Source: Lachnospiraceae bacterium UBA7050 (GTDB taxonomy: Bacteria; Bacillota; Clostridia; Lachnospirales; Lachnospiraceae). From it: a stretch of DNA of 64,000 bases. Of the stretch, positions 9,009-18,073 are shown one piece after another. Under the pieces are notes generated by a model that saw only the letters and a program-made list of their open reading frames with translations, ran no database searches and had not been told where the DNA came from. The stretch lies in contig DLAJ01000007.1 in the NCBI GenBank assembly GCA_002493905.1, forward strand, positions 1-64,000. Reading direction: 5' to 3'. The translations under genes were made by a program, and so were the position numbers. The first letter of the stretch is position 1. Each line of letters begins with the position of its first letter.

Positions 9009-9350
9009 AACACTATGTCTCCAACCACTGTTTCAAATTACGGCAATATCCTGTTCCAAAAACATTCTATAAAATATTACCTTTCACATTGAAAGCGCTC
9101 CTCTTTTTCGCTATCGTTTATCCGTTTACACCATCCAGCAGCCTGCATATCAGCCGGGCAGTTCTAACAGTCATGAATCTGCTTGGCTCACTGCTAAATC
9201 AGCACTGGGATGCGATTAAATTTAATGCTATTATCTCAAGCCATAGTCACATAGGGCAGGTCTCATGATAAAGCATTTACAAACGGAGTTAGCGATAGTG
9301 ACAAAATAGCATGCCGCATATATTTGAGGTAACGTTCACGGATTCAGTGA
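9009..9350. other. Intergenic region without a recognisable gene
   Basis: 342 bases separate the unknown protein from the glycan locus. On the minus strand TTTCAA-17-TATAGA (about 9068-9096) is a weak promoter candidate for the 7257-9008 gene. I see no RNA gene, terminator or conserved small frame. The stretch could mark the downstream edge of the glycan locus. Confidence 0.4.
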
Positions 9351-10976
9351 TCATTCTCCAAAATCACACACATACACGTAATCTAAATCCACTGCCCTTA
9401 TCGGCGTTTTATACTTTTCGCACATTTCTTCATAACTCCCGTATGCAAAACGCTCTAATCCCTGGTTCACCAAATTGTTCTCCCACCCAACAACCATATA
9501 ACGGATCTCTGCATCCTCTCCATAAATGCGCTTAGCTTGTCCTTCATTATAATAAAACATAATCTCCCCATTTGTCATTGCTGACAATCTTGGAAACAGC
9601 CAATAAGGCGCAAGCGCCCAACCCTCATCTTCCACTCCCCACTGTCTTAAATACTCGATTGCCGCTTCGCAATCCTCCCGATAATTATCTACCATCTGAT
9701 ATGACCATACCGGCTCTATCTGACAAATGCACAGCGCTCCAACAATCCCCCCAAAAAACAACTTCTTATACTTTATCAATTCTAAAACCGGCAAAAATTC
9801 TCTCATAAAACTTCCTATATTTCTGCACAACAAAATGGTCAAAATAGGAACAAGCGCAGTAAAGAATCTTGGACTAGACTCATGACCTCCGTATGCGCCC
9901 ATAAATGCACAGGATAATACCACAAATCCCCATGCCAAAACCTCGTCCAACATATCATACCCCTTCTGCCCGGCTTTTCCCTTTACACTGTTTTTAATAA
10001 TCTTCAAAATGATCATATAGCTAATGACGACAAACACAATTCGAATCAAAAACAAAATCGAATAAAGACTAATGATCGGACGTCCGCTAAAATCGATATT
10101 AAAAAGCTCCCCTATCGTTTGAAAATAATCTGCGATATATTCAGGAAGATGAACCAAATTCATCCAATTATTTTGCCCATAAATTGTTCCTCCATAAGGA
10201 CCTGCTACTGTTGTTTTGCTCCACAGCCATGCGCAAAAATCTCCCGGCAATATCCGTGTCAACAGCATTAGACCGACCCCCAGTGCCAGCAAGGGTGCCA
10301 TATACCTTCTAGTCTTATCATTATAAAATCCCTTTAATATCAGCACAATCAACAATGGCGCCACAAATATAGCACAATAAATCAAATCCGTATACAAAAG
10401 TGCATATATAACCACAACGATCCCAATTCCACCCAAAACAAATCTCTTTTTCTTCTCAGCCGCACGCTGAAAACATTGTAATATGGCCATGCTGATCAGC
10501 GCAAAAATAAGCGGCATATTATGATAGATATATGGGAGTTCTATTACCAGACCCGAAGGATCATATACTATGCCATAAGAAGAAGGCGAAGATATTGTAT
10601 GAATGAATATCATAAAAAAAGCCCACAACGGCAACAAGTACCAACGTTCCTTCCCTTTCTTCTTCGTCAAAGAAAGGTATAAGCTGAGCGCCAATATGAT
10701 CCCGTAAAGCAAGGTTGACGCCAATCTACGGGCAAAATAAGACATCCCACCCAGTAAACCCGACACGCACATGATGGCATCGTATATAATATTATAGTGG
10801 ACATACTTTTCTCGGTGTGTCAATATCAGATACCACATCTGCGTGCCCGCCAAGCCCTCCGGCTGCGGTACGAACGCCAGCTGGATCCCAAAATAGTAAA
10901 TTCCTCCTGCAATCACCGCAACCGCGCATGCAGCGAAAAAGAGCAGTTTCCGATATTGCTTAAACCTTGTTTTCAT
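9351..10976 (-). CDS. Polytopic membrane protein, GT-C-like or polymerase-like
   Basis: 541 residues from the ATG at 10976, chosen because AGGAGG lies nine bases upstream; the longer frame to 11006 has none. A basic N-terminus (MKTRFKQYRKLL) leads into a transmembrane segment, followed by about ten more hydrophobic segments and a soluble C-terminal part of about 110 residues. The general plan (first large outer loop with a His/Tyr pair, many helices, a C-terminal extracytoplasmic part) fits GT-C membrane transferases or Wzy-type polymerases, but I recognise no diagnostic motif. It is the last gene of module A and has a separate promoter candidate (11055-11083). As no Wzy is obvious elsewhere in module A, this is one candidate. 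Confidence 0.55.
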   Translation of the reverse strand: MKTRFKQYRKLLFFAACAVAVIAGGIYYFGIQLAFVPQPEGLAGTQMWYLILTHREKYVHYNIIYDAIMCVSGLLGGMSYFARRLASTLLYGIILALSLYLSLTKKKGKERWYLLPLWAFFMIFIHTISSPSSYGIVYDPSGLVIELPYIYHNMPLIFALISMAILQCFQRAAEKKKRFVLGGIGIVVVIYALLYTDLIYCAIFVAPLLIVLILKGFYNDKTRRYMAPLLALGVGLMLLTRILPGDFCAWLWSKTTVAGPYGGTIYGQNNWMNLVHLPEYIADYFQTIGELFNIDFSGRPIISLYSILFLIRIVFVVISYMIILKIIKNSVKGKAGQKGYDMLDEVLAWGFVVLSCAFMGAYGGHESSPRFFTALVPILTILLCRNIGSFMREFLPVLELIKYKKLFFGGIVGALCICQIEPVWSYQMVDNYREDCEAAIEYLRQWGVEDEGWALAPYWLFPRLSAMTNGEIMFYYNEGQAKRIYGEDAEIRYMVVGWENNLVNQGLERFAYGSYEEMCEKYKTPIRAVDLDYVYVCDFGE

Positions 10977-11054
10977 TCTCGTATTCCTCCTACTTATAAT
11001 CCCCACTAAAGACAGCAGACAGAATCACGCCCATAATCACAGTCTTCGAATGAT

Positions 11055-11083
11055 ATTCTACCATGATCTCTCTGCAACTTCAA
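11055..11083 (-). promoter_or_regulatory. Promoter candidate upstream of the membrane protein 9351-10976
   Basis: Minus strand TTGAAG (11083-11078), 17-base spacer, TAGAAT (11060-11055). The leader to the ATG is about 70 bases. Confidence 0.45.
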
Positions 11084-11108
11084 CATTCTCAGTGGTACTT
11101 TCCGATCA

Positions 11109-12617
11109 CTACTTCCTGATCACTCTCCGCATAATATTTTGAAAAAATCGGAATTCTTCCGTTCTATAAAAGCATATCGTACATGTAAGCGGAGGGATCA
11201 GTGCACACACGCACATTTTATAGATAAAACTTACATATTGAACATGCGGTGCAATCCTGCAGAGCAATCCCACAATTCCAGCGGTACCCATCAGCCATAA
11301 GACATTTATTCCCATACTTTTCAGCTTATCTCTTCCTTTTCCCACAAAGCATCTGCTGAATATGATCCTATTTTCCGCCGGAATACTGATCAGTAATACC
11401 GAAATGACCGTGGCAAGTATCACGCCCTCTGTCCCGATCCACACAAGCAGCAAAACATTCAATCCAAGATTTACGACCATCTCAACCGCCGCCCAGATTC
11501 GCCCCTGCTGCCACATTCCGATACCTTCTCGCATAATTTGCGCAATTTTTGTCTCGCCATATAAATAAATATAAGTGGAAAACAAAACCACGATCCGCCA
11601 TGACATCTGATACTCTGTGCCAAGCCATATCACGATAAAATCCTGAATCAGAAAACAATAACAGATCGCAAACCATCCGGCCATCCGTGTCATGATAAAC
11701 GCCATCTTTTTATAAACGTCAAATATCTCTTTCGAGTCGTTTGAGATAGCAAAATTCCCTATAGAAGGGAGTATATTGGCATAAAACATATTCAGCAGCA
11801 ATAGCGGAACATTCATGACCATATAATAATTCTGATAATTCGAAAGGACCACCAGTCCCTTCATTGTAGATAGTGCAATGCTGTCAAAAGTATCCCTGCT
11901 GATATCCCGAAATTTATATACTGCAATGGAAAAAGCATCCGTTTTTAAGGCTGCTTTCTGACTCTCAGTCACAACGCCATGCGGGTTATAGTCCGGATAT
12001 TTTCTGATCGCAATCTGATTTCGCACTATCTTGGCAATCAGCGTGCAAACAGGCATAACAAAAACACTGAGATAATATTGATGTGCTCTCAAAAGCAGAA
12101 TTTGAATTGTGTACAATACACAAAAATATACTGTTAAAATGATTGATTCATAGTCTTTTCTTTGATCCGCAATAAATAATAAACTTTTATATGCAAAAAA
12201 TATATAACTGATAACCGTATTTAACAGGTATACAAAGAATATCAGATAAACATTGACCCCCTCTGGCACATCTGACGAAATGAAGTGCTGAAAAAACGGC
12301 AAGATCATAACTCCGATTCCAAGGACAGTCATGCCGATCACAAAATAGATCTTTTTGTAGCAATTTAGAAGCCTGCAAACTTCCTCTTTATCTCTCTGAG
12401 CTACCGGTTTGTACAATTGAAAGGCAAACGCATTCTCCAACCCCAAATCTGTTACACTGAGCACATGCAGCACAGAAGTACAAAGATTATTTAATCCCAT
12501 ATATTCGCTGCCAAGATATTTGATCGTACATGCTCTGACCACAAACGGAAAAAACATCCCGACAATTGCCTGAAGCAGTGCAAATATCATATTTCTGATC
12601 ACATTGTCTGTTCTCAA
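11109..12617 (-). CDS. wzx: Polysaccharide flippase of the MOP/Wzx family
   Basis: 502 residues; the TTG start at 12617 is supported by GGGAG eight bases upstream. It has about twelve to fourteen hydrophobic segments and the typical opening of this family: an amphipathic start, then VRACTIKYLGSEYMGLNN and VLSVTDLGLENAFAF. Wzx proteins move lipid-linked repeat units across the inner or plasma membrane before polymerisation. Its neighbours are FrhB and pyruvyl transferases upstream and a membrane protein downstream, so it is probably the exporter for module A. Two PglK-type ABC exporters occur further along, so the window has three flippases of two kinds. Confidence 0.85.
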   Translation of the reverse strand: MRTDNVIRNMIFALLQAIVGMFFPFVVRACTIKYLGSEYMGLNNLCTSVLHVLSVTDLGLENAFAFQLYKPVAQRDKEEVCRLLNCYKKIYFVIGMTVLGIGVMILPFFQHFISSDVPEGVNVYLIFFVYLLNTVISYIFFAYKSLLFIADQRKDYESIILTVYFCVLYTIQILLLRAHQYYLSVFVMPVCTLIAKIVRNQIAIRKYPDYNPHGVVTESQKAALKTDAFSIAVYKFRDISRDTFDSIALSTMKGLVVLSNYQNYYMVMNVPLLLLNMFYANILPSIGNFAISNDSKEIFDVYKKMAFIMTRMAGWFAICYCFLIQDFIVIWLGTEYQMSWRIVVLFSTYIYLYGETKIAQIMREGIGMWQQGRIWAAVEMVVNLGLNVLLLVWIGTEGVILATVISVLLISIPAENRIIFSRCFVGKGRDKLKSMGINVLWLMGTAGIVGLLCRIAPHVQYVSFIYKMCVCALIPPLTCTICFYRTEEFRFFQNIMRRVIRK

Positions 12618-12654
12618 TTTCGTTCTCCCTGATGCTATCTACAAATCGCCTCAA

Positions 12655-13851
12655 TCACTTCTTTTTTCTCATCAAGTCAAGCAAACCGGTTTTGATCAAA
12701 ACCGGTCTGATCATTCCATACAAAATTCGCTCTTTCCATGTGATCTTAGCATATTGTTCACACAATGCATCATATCCCCGCTTCTCATAAATATCCCAAA
12801 AGGTCTTTCTTTTTGTATCCTCTTCCTCTTCATCGTAGTCCGAATATTTATAATGCTCTTTGATAAGATCCGTTACTTCCCGAACCTCCAATTGTCCCTG
12901 TATGCGTTCAAAATACTTCCTGCCGGAATCCGTATTAACTCCTACAACCGAAATTCCCTGATTATCCCGCCACTCCTTTGGTAATGGTGCTGAATACCAA
13001 AAATCTCCCAACGAAATATCCGCACCGCCTCTACCTTGATATTCACATGCCTTACATGTTTTCCTTCGTGCAACAGAATTTCCAAAAAACTTGTTCCATC
13101 GATATGTCAGGGAGTCATAATCATACGATTTTCCTCCTGCTTTCCAATGCATTTCGTAATTTTTCCATCCTTTTCTCTTGCTTCGAAATGAAACCTGCTC
13201 CAATTGGCCTTTTTTCAAATATCCCTGTTTTTCCTCTTCCCACAAATACGAAGATACTTTTCCTGAACACACAAAAAAATCGACCCATGTCACATTCTCT
13301 GTAGAAAGTCCCATCTGCCTACACATTTTCTTCATGCCAAGAATCTGGCAGGGCGTTCCGGAAAAAAGAATTTTCCGTTTCCCCTTTACATCCTCCACAA
13401 AGCCCTCCAGTATATCCATACTAACATATGCTTCGACATATTTACTTCCTCTCATGGACTCGATATCTTCTATACTTGTCCCGCGCTTATACACTACGCG
13501 GAATTCTTTATCAAAACATACTCCATATACGCATCCGCCCTCGAAAATGATGTCATTTGCAAGCGCGCTGAATATGCCGCCGGAAGAACTGCTTTTTAAT
13601 ATAACCTTGTCCTTATTCCTTGCCGCATATAACTTACGCCCGCTGCCGCTGTTTCCTTTATCCGGCTTCTTATCAGCCATACATCCTGCCAAACACTTAC
13701 CGCACTGTATGCACTTATTAGCATCGATTATCGGATATTCAAAGCCCTCTCTATTACGCTCATATGTGATCGCCCCAACCGGACAAAGCATTCCACATGC
13801 TTTGCATCCCACACAGTCCCGATCCTTTACCGCCATAACCGTTTTATCCAT
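12655..13851 (-). CDS. FrhB/FdhB-like protein with N-terminal 2[4Fe-4S] ferredoxin domain
   Basis: 398 residues. Two four-cysteine clusters open the protein (CVGCKACGMLCP at about 15 and CIQCGKCLAGC at about 45), followed by the coenzyme F420 hydrogenase/dehydrogenase beta-subunit fold, with GTPCQILGMKKMC as the typical middle motif and a third Cys motif (CKACEYQGRGG). Members next to polysaccharide pyruvyl transferases are common in Firmicutes and Bacteroidetes. They are thought to reduce a sugar or its precursor rather than use F420. The start overlaps the stop of the preceding pyruvyl-transferase gene by eight bases, so the two are translationally coupled. The exact substrate is unknown. 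Confidence 0.8.
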   Translation of the reverse strand: MDKTVMAVKDRDCVGCKACGMLCPVGAITYERNREGFEYPIIDANKCIQCGKCLAGCMADKKPDKGNSGSGRKLYAARNKDKVILKSSSSGGIFSALANDIIFEGGCVYGVCFDKEFRVVYKRGTSIEDIESMRGSKYVEAYVSMDILEGFVEDVKGKRKILFSGTPCQILGMKKMCRQMGLSTENVTWVDFFVCSGKVSSYLWEEEKQGYLKKGQLEQVSFRSKRKGWKNYEMHWKAGGKSYDYDSLTYRWNKFFGNSVARRKTCKACEYQGRGGADISLGDFWYSAPLPKEWRDNQGISVVGVNTDSGRKYFERIQGQLEVREVTDLIKEHYKYSDYDEEEEDTKRKTFWDIYEKRGYDALCEQYAKITWKERILYGMIRPVLIKTGLLDLMRKKK

Positions 13852-14989
13852 TTAATATCATCCCATCCAAATAATCAAATGACTCTTTTCTCTTTTCATT
13901 CAAGCGCCTCCGCGCTTCCGAAAAATCAATCCGTGATAGTTTCAGCATCTGGTCTCTATCCCTGACTACTCTTTCTTGCAGGCCTAACATCTCTAATAAG
14001 TCCACGATTCTAACAGACATTTCCTCAAAATGATCATCCTCTGGAATTCTCGAATAAAACTGTCTTTCAAAAATAACGGAAAATGCTGTTGCGTGAAAAC
14101 TGTCTGTTATAACGTACTCTGCATGATGTAAATACCACAGCCACTCAGCAGGTCCCACTGCATTATTTTGAGAAATATCCTTCCCATTTATAAAAATGAG
14201 CTGTAAATTTTTTCCCTGCAAAAATGCCTCCATATACGGCATATAATCCCTTTCATCCGCCAATGTATAGAGTACTATAAACTTCACATCCGTAGAAAAA
14301 TCTGCCGGCCTTCTTTCCCGCTCCCCCCATTGTTCTTTTGAAAGTAAAAATACAGGGTCCAGTACATTCTCCACTTCCCTGCCTGTGCAATCGGCAATCA
14401 AATCAGCTCCCGACTTTTCCCTGCACGACAGCCAGCGAAACCGCGACAAGTATTTTTGATACTTTTTAAAGTATTTTGGCGGAATCCTTTTTAATCCGAT
14501 ACTGGGCGCATAACTTCCTTTTTTGGTATCATCATTTACGAAATCCAGTAAAAATGTTGTATCCAAATCCAGCCGCCCGCAATTCCATATCTGATCGCTC
14601 CCCGCAATATATAAATCATAGTCACACATCTTTTTTAGCTCACGCCGCGAAACAGGGTTGGTGTAGTTTGACAATTCCCAAAACTCGCGAAACAGGCGCA
14701 TCGCATTTCTGCCATTCTTCCCTGATCTCTGGCGAATTAAGCCACAAACAATTTTCATATACTCTCTTATCGTTAAGGACGGCGTATCATCCTTCCTACA
14801 GATTTTAGCAACAATCTTCCTTGTTATCCACTTAATGCTTGCGATCAATTGGTGGCTTACAATACGATATCGGATATATTCGCATTCTACATCCGTGTAC
14901 CTAGTCTCAATCGCCTTTTCCAATGCATAAGCCTGCAGCGAACCGCCATACCCCGCATTTTCCGAATACGACAAAAGTGCAATTTTCAT
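13844..14989 (-). CDS. Polysaccharide pyruvyl transferase family protein, copy B
   Basis: 381 residues from the ATG at 14989, which overlaps the TGA of copy A (ATGA) and has GGAG upstream. It belongs to the PF04230 family, which transfers pyruvate from phosphoenolpyruvate to sugar hydroxyls as a ketal. Visible motifs are NAGYGGSLQAYAL near the start, IAGSDQIWN near 130 and VITDSFHATAFSVIF near 300. It is a close paralogue of copy A just upstream, with near-identical motifs and length. In copy B the usual SFHG is SFHA, which may matter because this Gly lies in the donor-site loop. It sits directly upstream of the FrhB-like gene. Confidence 0.8.
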   Translation of the reverse strand: MKIALLSYSENAGYGGSLQAYALEKAIETRYTDVECEYIRYRIVSHQLIASIKWITRKIVAKICRKDDTPSLTIREYMKIVCGLIRQRSGKNGRNAMRLFREFWELSNYTNPVSRRELKKMCDYDLYIAGSDQIWNCGRLDLDTTFLLDFVNDDTKKGSYAPSIGLKRIPPKYFKKYQKYLSRFRWLSCREKSGADLIADCTGREVENVLDPVFLLSKEQWGERERRPADFSTDVKFIVLYTLADERDYMPYMEAFLQGKNLQLIFINGKDISQNNAVGPAEWLWYLHHAEYVITDSFHATAFSVIFERQFYSRIPEDDHFEEMSVRIVDLLEMLGLQERVVRDRDQMLKLSRIDFSEARRRLNEKRKESFDYLDGMILNG

Positions 14990-16155
14990 AGAATCTCCTC
15001 TCTTTTTGTAGAACTGCACGATCCATATAAGACCATCCCATCCAAATAATCAAAAGACTCTTTCTTTTTCTCGTCCAAACACCTCCGCACTTCTGCAAAA
15101 TCAATCTGCGGCAATGTGAATAATTGTTTCCTATCCCGCGCAACCCTATCCTGCAACCCAAGCAGCGTCAGTAAACCTACAATCCTGTCCGAAGAGCTCT
15201 CAAAAAAATCCTCTTCCGGGATTATCGAGCTAAATTGCTTTTCAAATATGACAGAAAATGCGGTTCCATGAAAACTGTCTGTCACAACATATTCTGCATG
15301 GTGCAGATACCACAGCCATTCCGCTGGTCCTACTGCGGCCGTTTTAGAAATATCTCCACTTAAAGAAACAAGCTGCAACTGCTCTTTCCGTAAAAATGGT
15401 CCTATATAAGGAATATACTCCCTTTCATCCATCAACGTATAGAGCACGACAAATTTGGTATCGTTGGAAATGCGATCCGGTTTCTTTTCTCTCTCTTCCC
15501 ACTGTTCCCTAGTCAGAAGAAATACGGGATCTAATACATTCGCCACTTTCCTTCCCGTACAGGCAGAGACCAAATCCGCCCCTGACTTTTCCCTGCATGA
15601 CAGCCAATGAAAGCGAGACCAGTATTTTTGATACTTCTTATAATATTTTACCGGGATTTTCTTTAATCCGACGCTGGGCGCATAACTTCCCTTTTTGGTA
15701 TCATCTTTCACAAAATCCAACAAAAAAGTCGTATCCAAATCTAATCTCCCGCAATTCCATACCTGATCGCTCCCTATCATGTAAAGATCATAATCATCCA
15801 GCTTTTTTAACTCTCGTCTGGAAACAGGATCACTATAGTTTGACAGTTTCCAAAATTCACGAAACAAACGGATTGTATTCTTTCCGTTCTTGCCGGCTCC
15901 CTCACAAAAGGACTGTCGAATAATCTTCACATACTCCCGAACGGTCCACGAGGGCTTGTCCTCTTTTTTGCTAATCTTAGCAACAATTTTCCTCGCCATC
16001 CACTTAGCGCTTGCAGCTAATTGATTTTTATGATATCGGATATATTCGCATTCTACATCAGCATATCGGTCTTCTATCACTTTTTCCAATGCATAAACCT
16101 GCAAAGAAGCGCCATAATTCAAACATTCTACAAACGATAAAAGTGCAATCTTCAT
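14986..16155 (-). CDS. Polysaccharide pyruvyl transferase family protein, copy A
   Basis: 389 residues, starting MKIALLSFVECLNYGASL. It carries MIGSDQVWN near 135 and the intact VTDSFHGTAFS motif near 305. It is a tandem duplicate of copy B: the two agree over almost their whole length, down to the ending FDYLDGM. After that point copy A runs about thirteen residues further, into the start of copy B. This is the pattern left when a duplicated unit is fused head to tail. Having one canonical and one altered copy suggests two acceptor sites or divergence after duplication. Confidence 0.82.
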   Translation of the reverse strand: MKIALLSFVECLNYGASLQVYALEKVIEDRYADVECEYIRYHKNQLAASAKWMARKIVAKISKKEDKPSWTVREYVKIIRQSFCEGAGKNGKNTIRLFREFWKLSNYSDPVSRRELKKLDDYDLYMIGSDQVWNCGRLDLDTTFLLDFVKDDTKKGSYAPSVGLKKIPVKYYKKYQKYWSRFHWLSCREKSGADLVSACTGRKVANVLDPVFLLTREQWEEREKKPDRISNDTKFVVLYTLMDEREYIPYIGPFLRKEQLQLVSLSGDISKTAAVGPAEWLWYLHHAEYVVTDSFHGTAFSVIFEKQFSSIIPEEDFFESSSDRIVGLLTLLGLQDRVARDRKQLFTLPQIDFAEVRRCLDEKKKESFDYLDGMVLYGSCSSTKREEIL

Positions 16156-16169
16156 GCGAATTTATCCTT

Positions 16170-17180
16170 TCATTTAGCATAACTACTGTTTTTTCTCTTT
16201 ATTCCAATCATCTTACAAAAATACTGATAAGCAATTTCTATCAGCACATAAATCGAAAAAACAGGATGCATCAGAAAAATCCAATGTTTATAATTTACTG
16301 TCATTCTTATCCCGTCGATCAACGGAAACAAAAACGATATCGCATAGACCGGGAATAAATATTTCCTGCCTGATAACTTCGTATTCTGCTCTGCTTTTCT
16401 GGCATAACCAGAGCCACTCACATCAAAAATATTGTTAATAATGCGGAATTTTAGTTTGCGAAAAAATGCCTTAAAAGATGCGCTTGTATAGTGATAATGC
16501 CGATCTCCCTTTACAAAACCCACAAAGCCGGTATCAGTGATGATCCGATCAAACAATACAGATGTTGTCAACTGGTCGAATTCCGCCGAATAATGAGCCT
16601 TCAAATAATCTAAATCCATAACCGTACCGCTGTCTCCTATCGGTTTTATGTCCTCCTTGGCATATTCAGCAATATAACTATCCAGATTAGGATAATACCG
16701 CCCTCGTCTAATAATAAGACCCTCCATACTATCCTTCCATGTCCGATAAACAAAACAGGAAAAAGGGTCTCCAACCATATTAATATAATGACAGCAGGCA
16801 TCACTATCCCTCGGGGTCGCCAATCCGACTGCCAGACACTTCAATTCTTTATGGGCCTCCAAAAGATTTCTGCGCTTTTCAAATATCCTATCATCCATCG
16901 CTTCTTCGTCCGAATCCATAATGCACAAATATCTTCCTGCTGCATACTTCAAGCCTATCATTTTAGCCGGTTCCGGCAAACGGTACGGGTTTTTCAGTAC
17001 GGTTGCTCCATATTGGTTCGCAATTTCAATTGTTCGATCGGTCGATCCGCCATCCACGACCAAAATTTCTATTTTCTCTTGGTCAAACTTCTGATTTCTG
17101 ATACTGCGCAACGCTTTGTCGATTGTATTTTCGGAATTATACGTCGCCATCACGATGCTAAAATCGTATCTCTCTTTCAC
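16170..17180 (-). CDS. Family 2 glycosyltransferase
   Basis: 336 residues from the GTG at 17180, preferred because GGAGGG lies ten bases upstream; the frame opens at 17210. The N-terminal GT-A domain shows FSIVMATYNSENTIDKAL, ILVVDGGSTDRT (nucleotide site) and LCIMDSDEEA, which takes the place of the DxD metal motif. A hydrophobic stretch near the C-terminus may tether it to the membrane. It transfers a sugar from a nucleotide donor to a lipid-linked acceptor; donor unknown. It follows the ArnD-like gene and precedes the pyruvyl transferases. Confidence 0.82.
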   Translation of the reverse strand: MKERYDFSIVMATYNSENTIDKALRSIRNQKFDQEKIEILVVDGGSTDRTIEIANQYGATVLKNPYRLPEPAKMIGLKYAAGRYLCIMDSDEEAMDDRIFEKRRNLLEAHKELKCLAVGLATPRDSDACCHYINMVGDPFSCFVYRTWKDSMEGLIIRRGRYYPNLDSYIAEYAKEDIKPIGDSGTVMDLDYLKAHYSAEFDQLTTSVLFDRIITDTGFVGFVKGDRHYHYTSASFKAFFRKLKFRIINNIFDVSGSGYARKAEQNTKLSGRKYLFPVYAISFLFPLIDGIRMTVNYKHWIFLMHPVFSIYVLIEIAYQYFCKMIGIKRKNSSYAK

Positions 17181-17239
17181 TCTTCCGATCCCTCCGCAAC
17201 TACTTTCCACACACCTTGTTTTATCTTTCCGTTCCGTTA

Positions 17240-18073
17240 TTATCTTTCTAAGGCAAGCTCTCTTAGCGTAATGATCTGATGACCCTCTTTCAGTAATGTC
17301 TCTATTATTATTTCCAATGATTTTACTTTCTGTAATGCCACAAAATAAGGATGGTCAAAAACCACCACCTCATCATGCGTATTCACCATATCCATAAACA
17401 CTTCCAATGTCTGTTGATCCGTCCACTCTGATGCTGCTGCATATTCCCAAAAAGCGACTCCTCCCGGTTCTCCACAAAGATTAACACCCACATCAGGAAT
17501 CCCTCCACACTCTTTACGGATGACCGCCGCATGATTCTCATGCCAATTACTGAGATATTGAAATCCCATATCCTGTAATGCCTGCCCGATCACATCATTC
17601 GTTACAAAACCGGGAGCTGCAAATCCCTGCGGTATATAATCGGGAAGTACCCTTTGCATCTTATCCAGCGCCCCCTTCAGATCTTTTTTCACCTGCTCAT
17701 ACGACCAATGAAGCGCATGGGTATACCAATGAGAATGATTCATCCCGCCATGCAGTCCAAGTTCACTCCCCGACTGGGCAATCGCACGAATATTTTCCCG
17801 ATATCGATCCAGTGACGGATTGACCATTGCAGCATAGAAATAATCTTTTATCCCAAGCTTCTGCTTTGCGGAAAGCATCTTAATATTTTCCTCTTCACTT
17901 CTCCTTTTTGCACACAGTGAACAAAGGGTATCAAGCCTGCTGATCGCCTTGCCGACATTTACATAGAAAGTAAATCGTATCCCATAATGAGCCGCTACTC
18001 TTAACAGAATTGGGACGCCATCCCGAATACATTTATGAGAGTCGATATCAAACCGAAACACAATCTTTGCCAT
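17240..18073 (-). CDS. ArnD-like polysaccharide deacetylase/deformylase family protein
   Basis: 277 residues of NodB/CE4 fold. FRFDIDSHKCIRDGVPILL followed by HYGIRFTFYVNVG closely resembles the opening of ArnD, which removes a formyl group from 4-amino-4-deoxy-arabinose on undecaprenyl phosphate. The metal set is visible: Asp in FDID, then LGLHGGMNHSHW, and the HP pair in VVFDHPYF near the end. Its ATG overlaps the stop of the AAC(3)-like gene by one base. Next to an adenylation enzyme, a carrier protein and an N-acyltransferase, it probably deprotects or trims an N-substituted sugar. The substrate is inferred only. Confidence 0.72.
   Translation of the reverse strand: MAKIVFRFDIDSHKCIRDGVPILLRVAAHYGIRFTFYVNVGKAISRLDTLCSLCAKRRSEEENIKMLSAKQKLGIKDYFYAAMVNPSLDRYRENIRAIAQSGSELGLHGGMNHSHWYTHALHWSYEQVKKDLKGALDKMQRVLPDYIPQGFAAPGFVTNDVIGQALQDMGFQYLSNWHENHAAVIRKECGGIPDVGVNLCGEPGGVAFWEYAAASEWTDQQTLEVFMDMVNTHDEVVVFDHPYFVALQKVKSLEIIIETLLKEGHQIITLRELALER

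Noticed and set aside
9085..9105. cre (CcpA) site around GAAAGCGCT
   Set aside because: Only half of the palindrome matches the consensus.
12655..13851. True coenzyme F420 hydrogenase subunit
   Set aside because: No hydrogenase or F420 genes are present. The pairing with pyruvyl transferases marks the polysaccharide-linked branch of the family.
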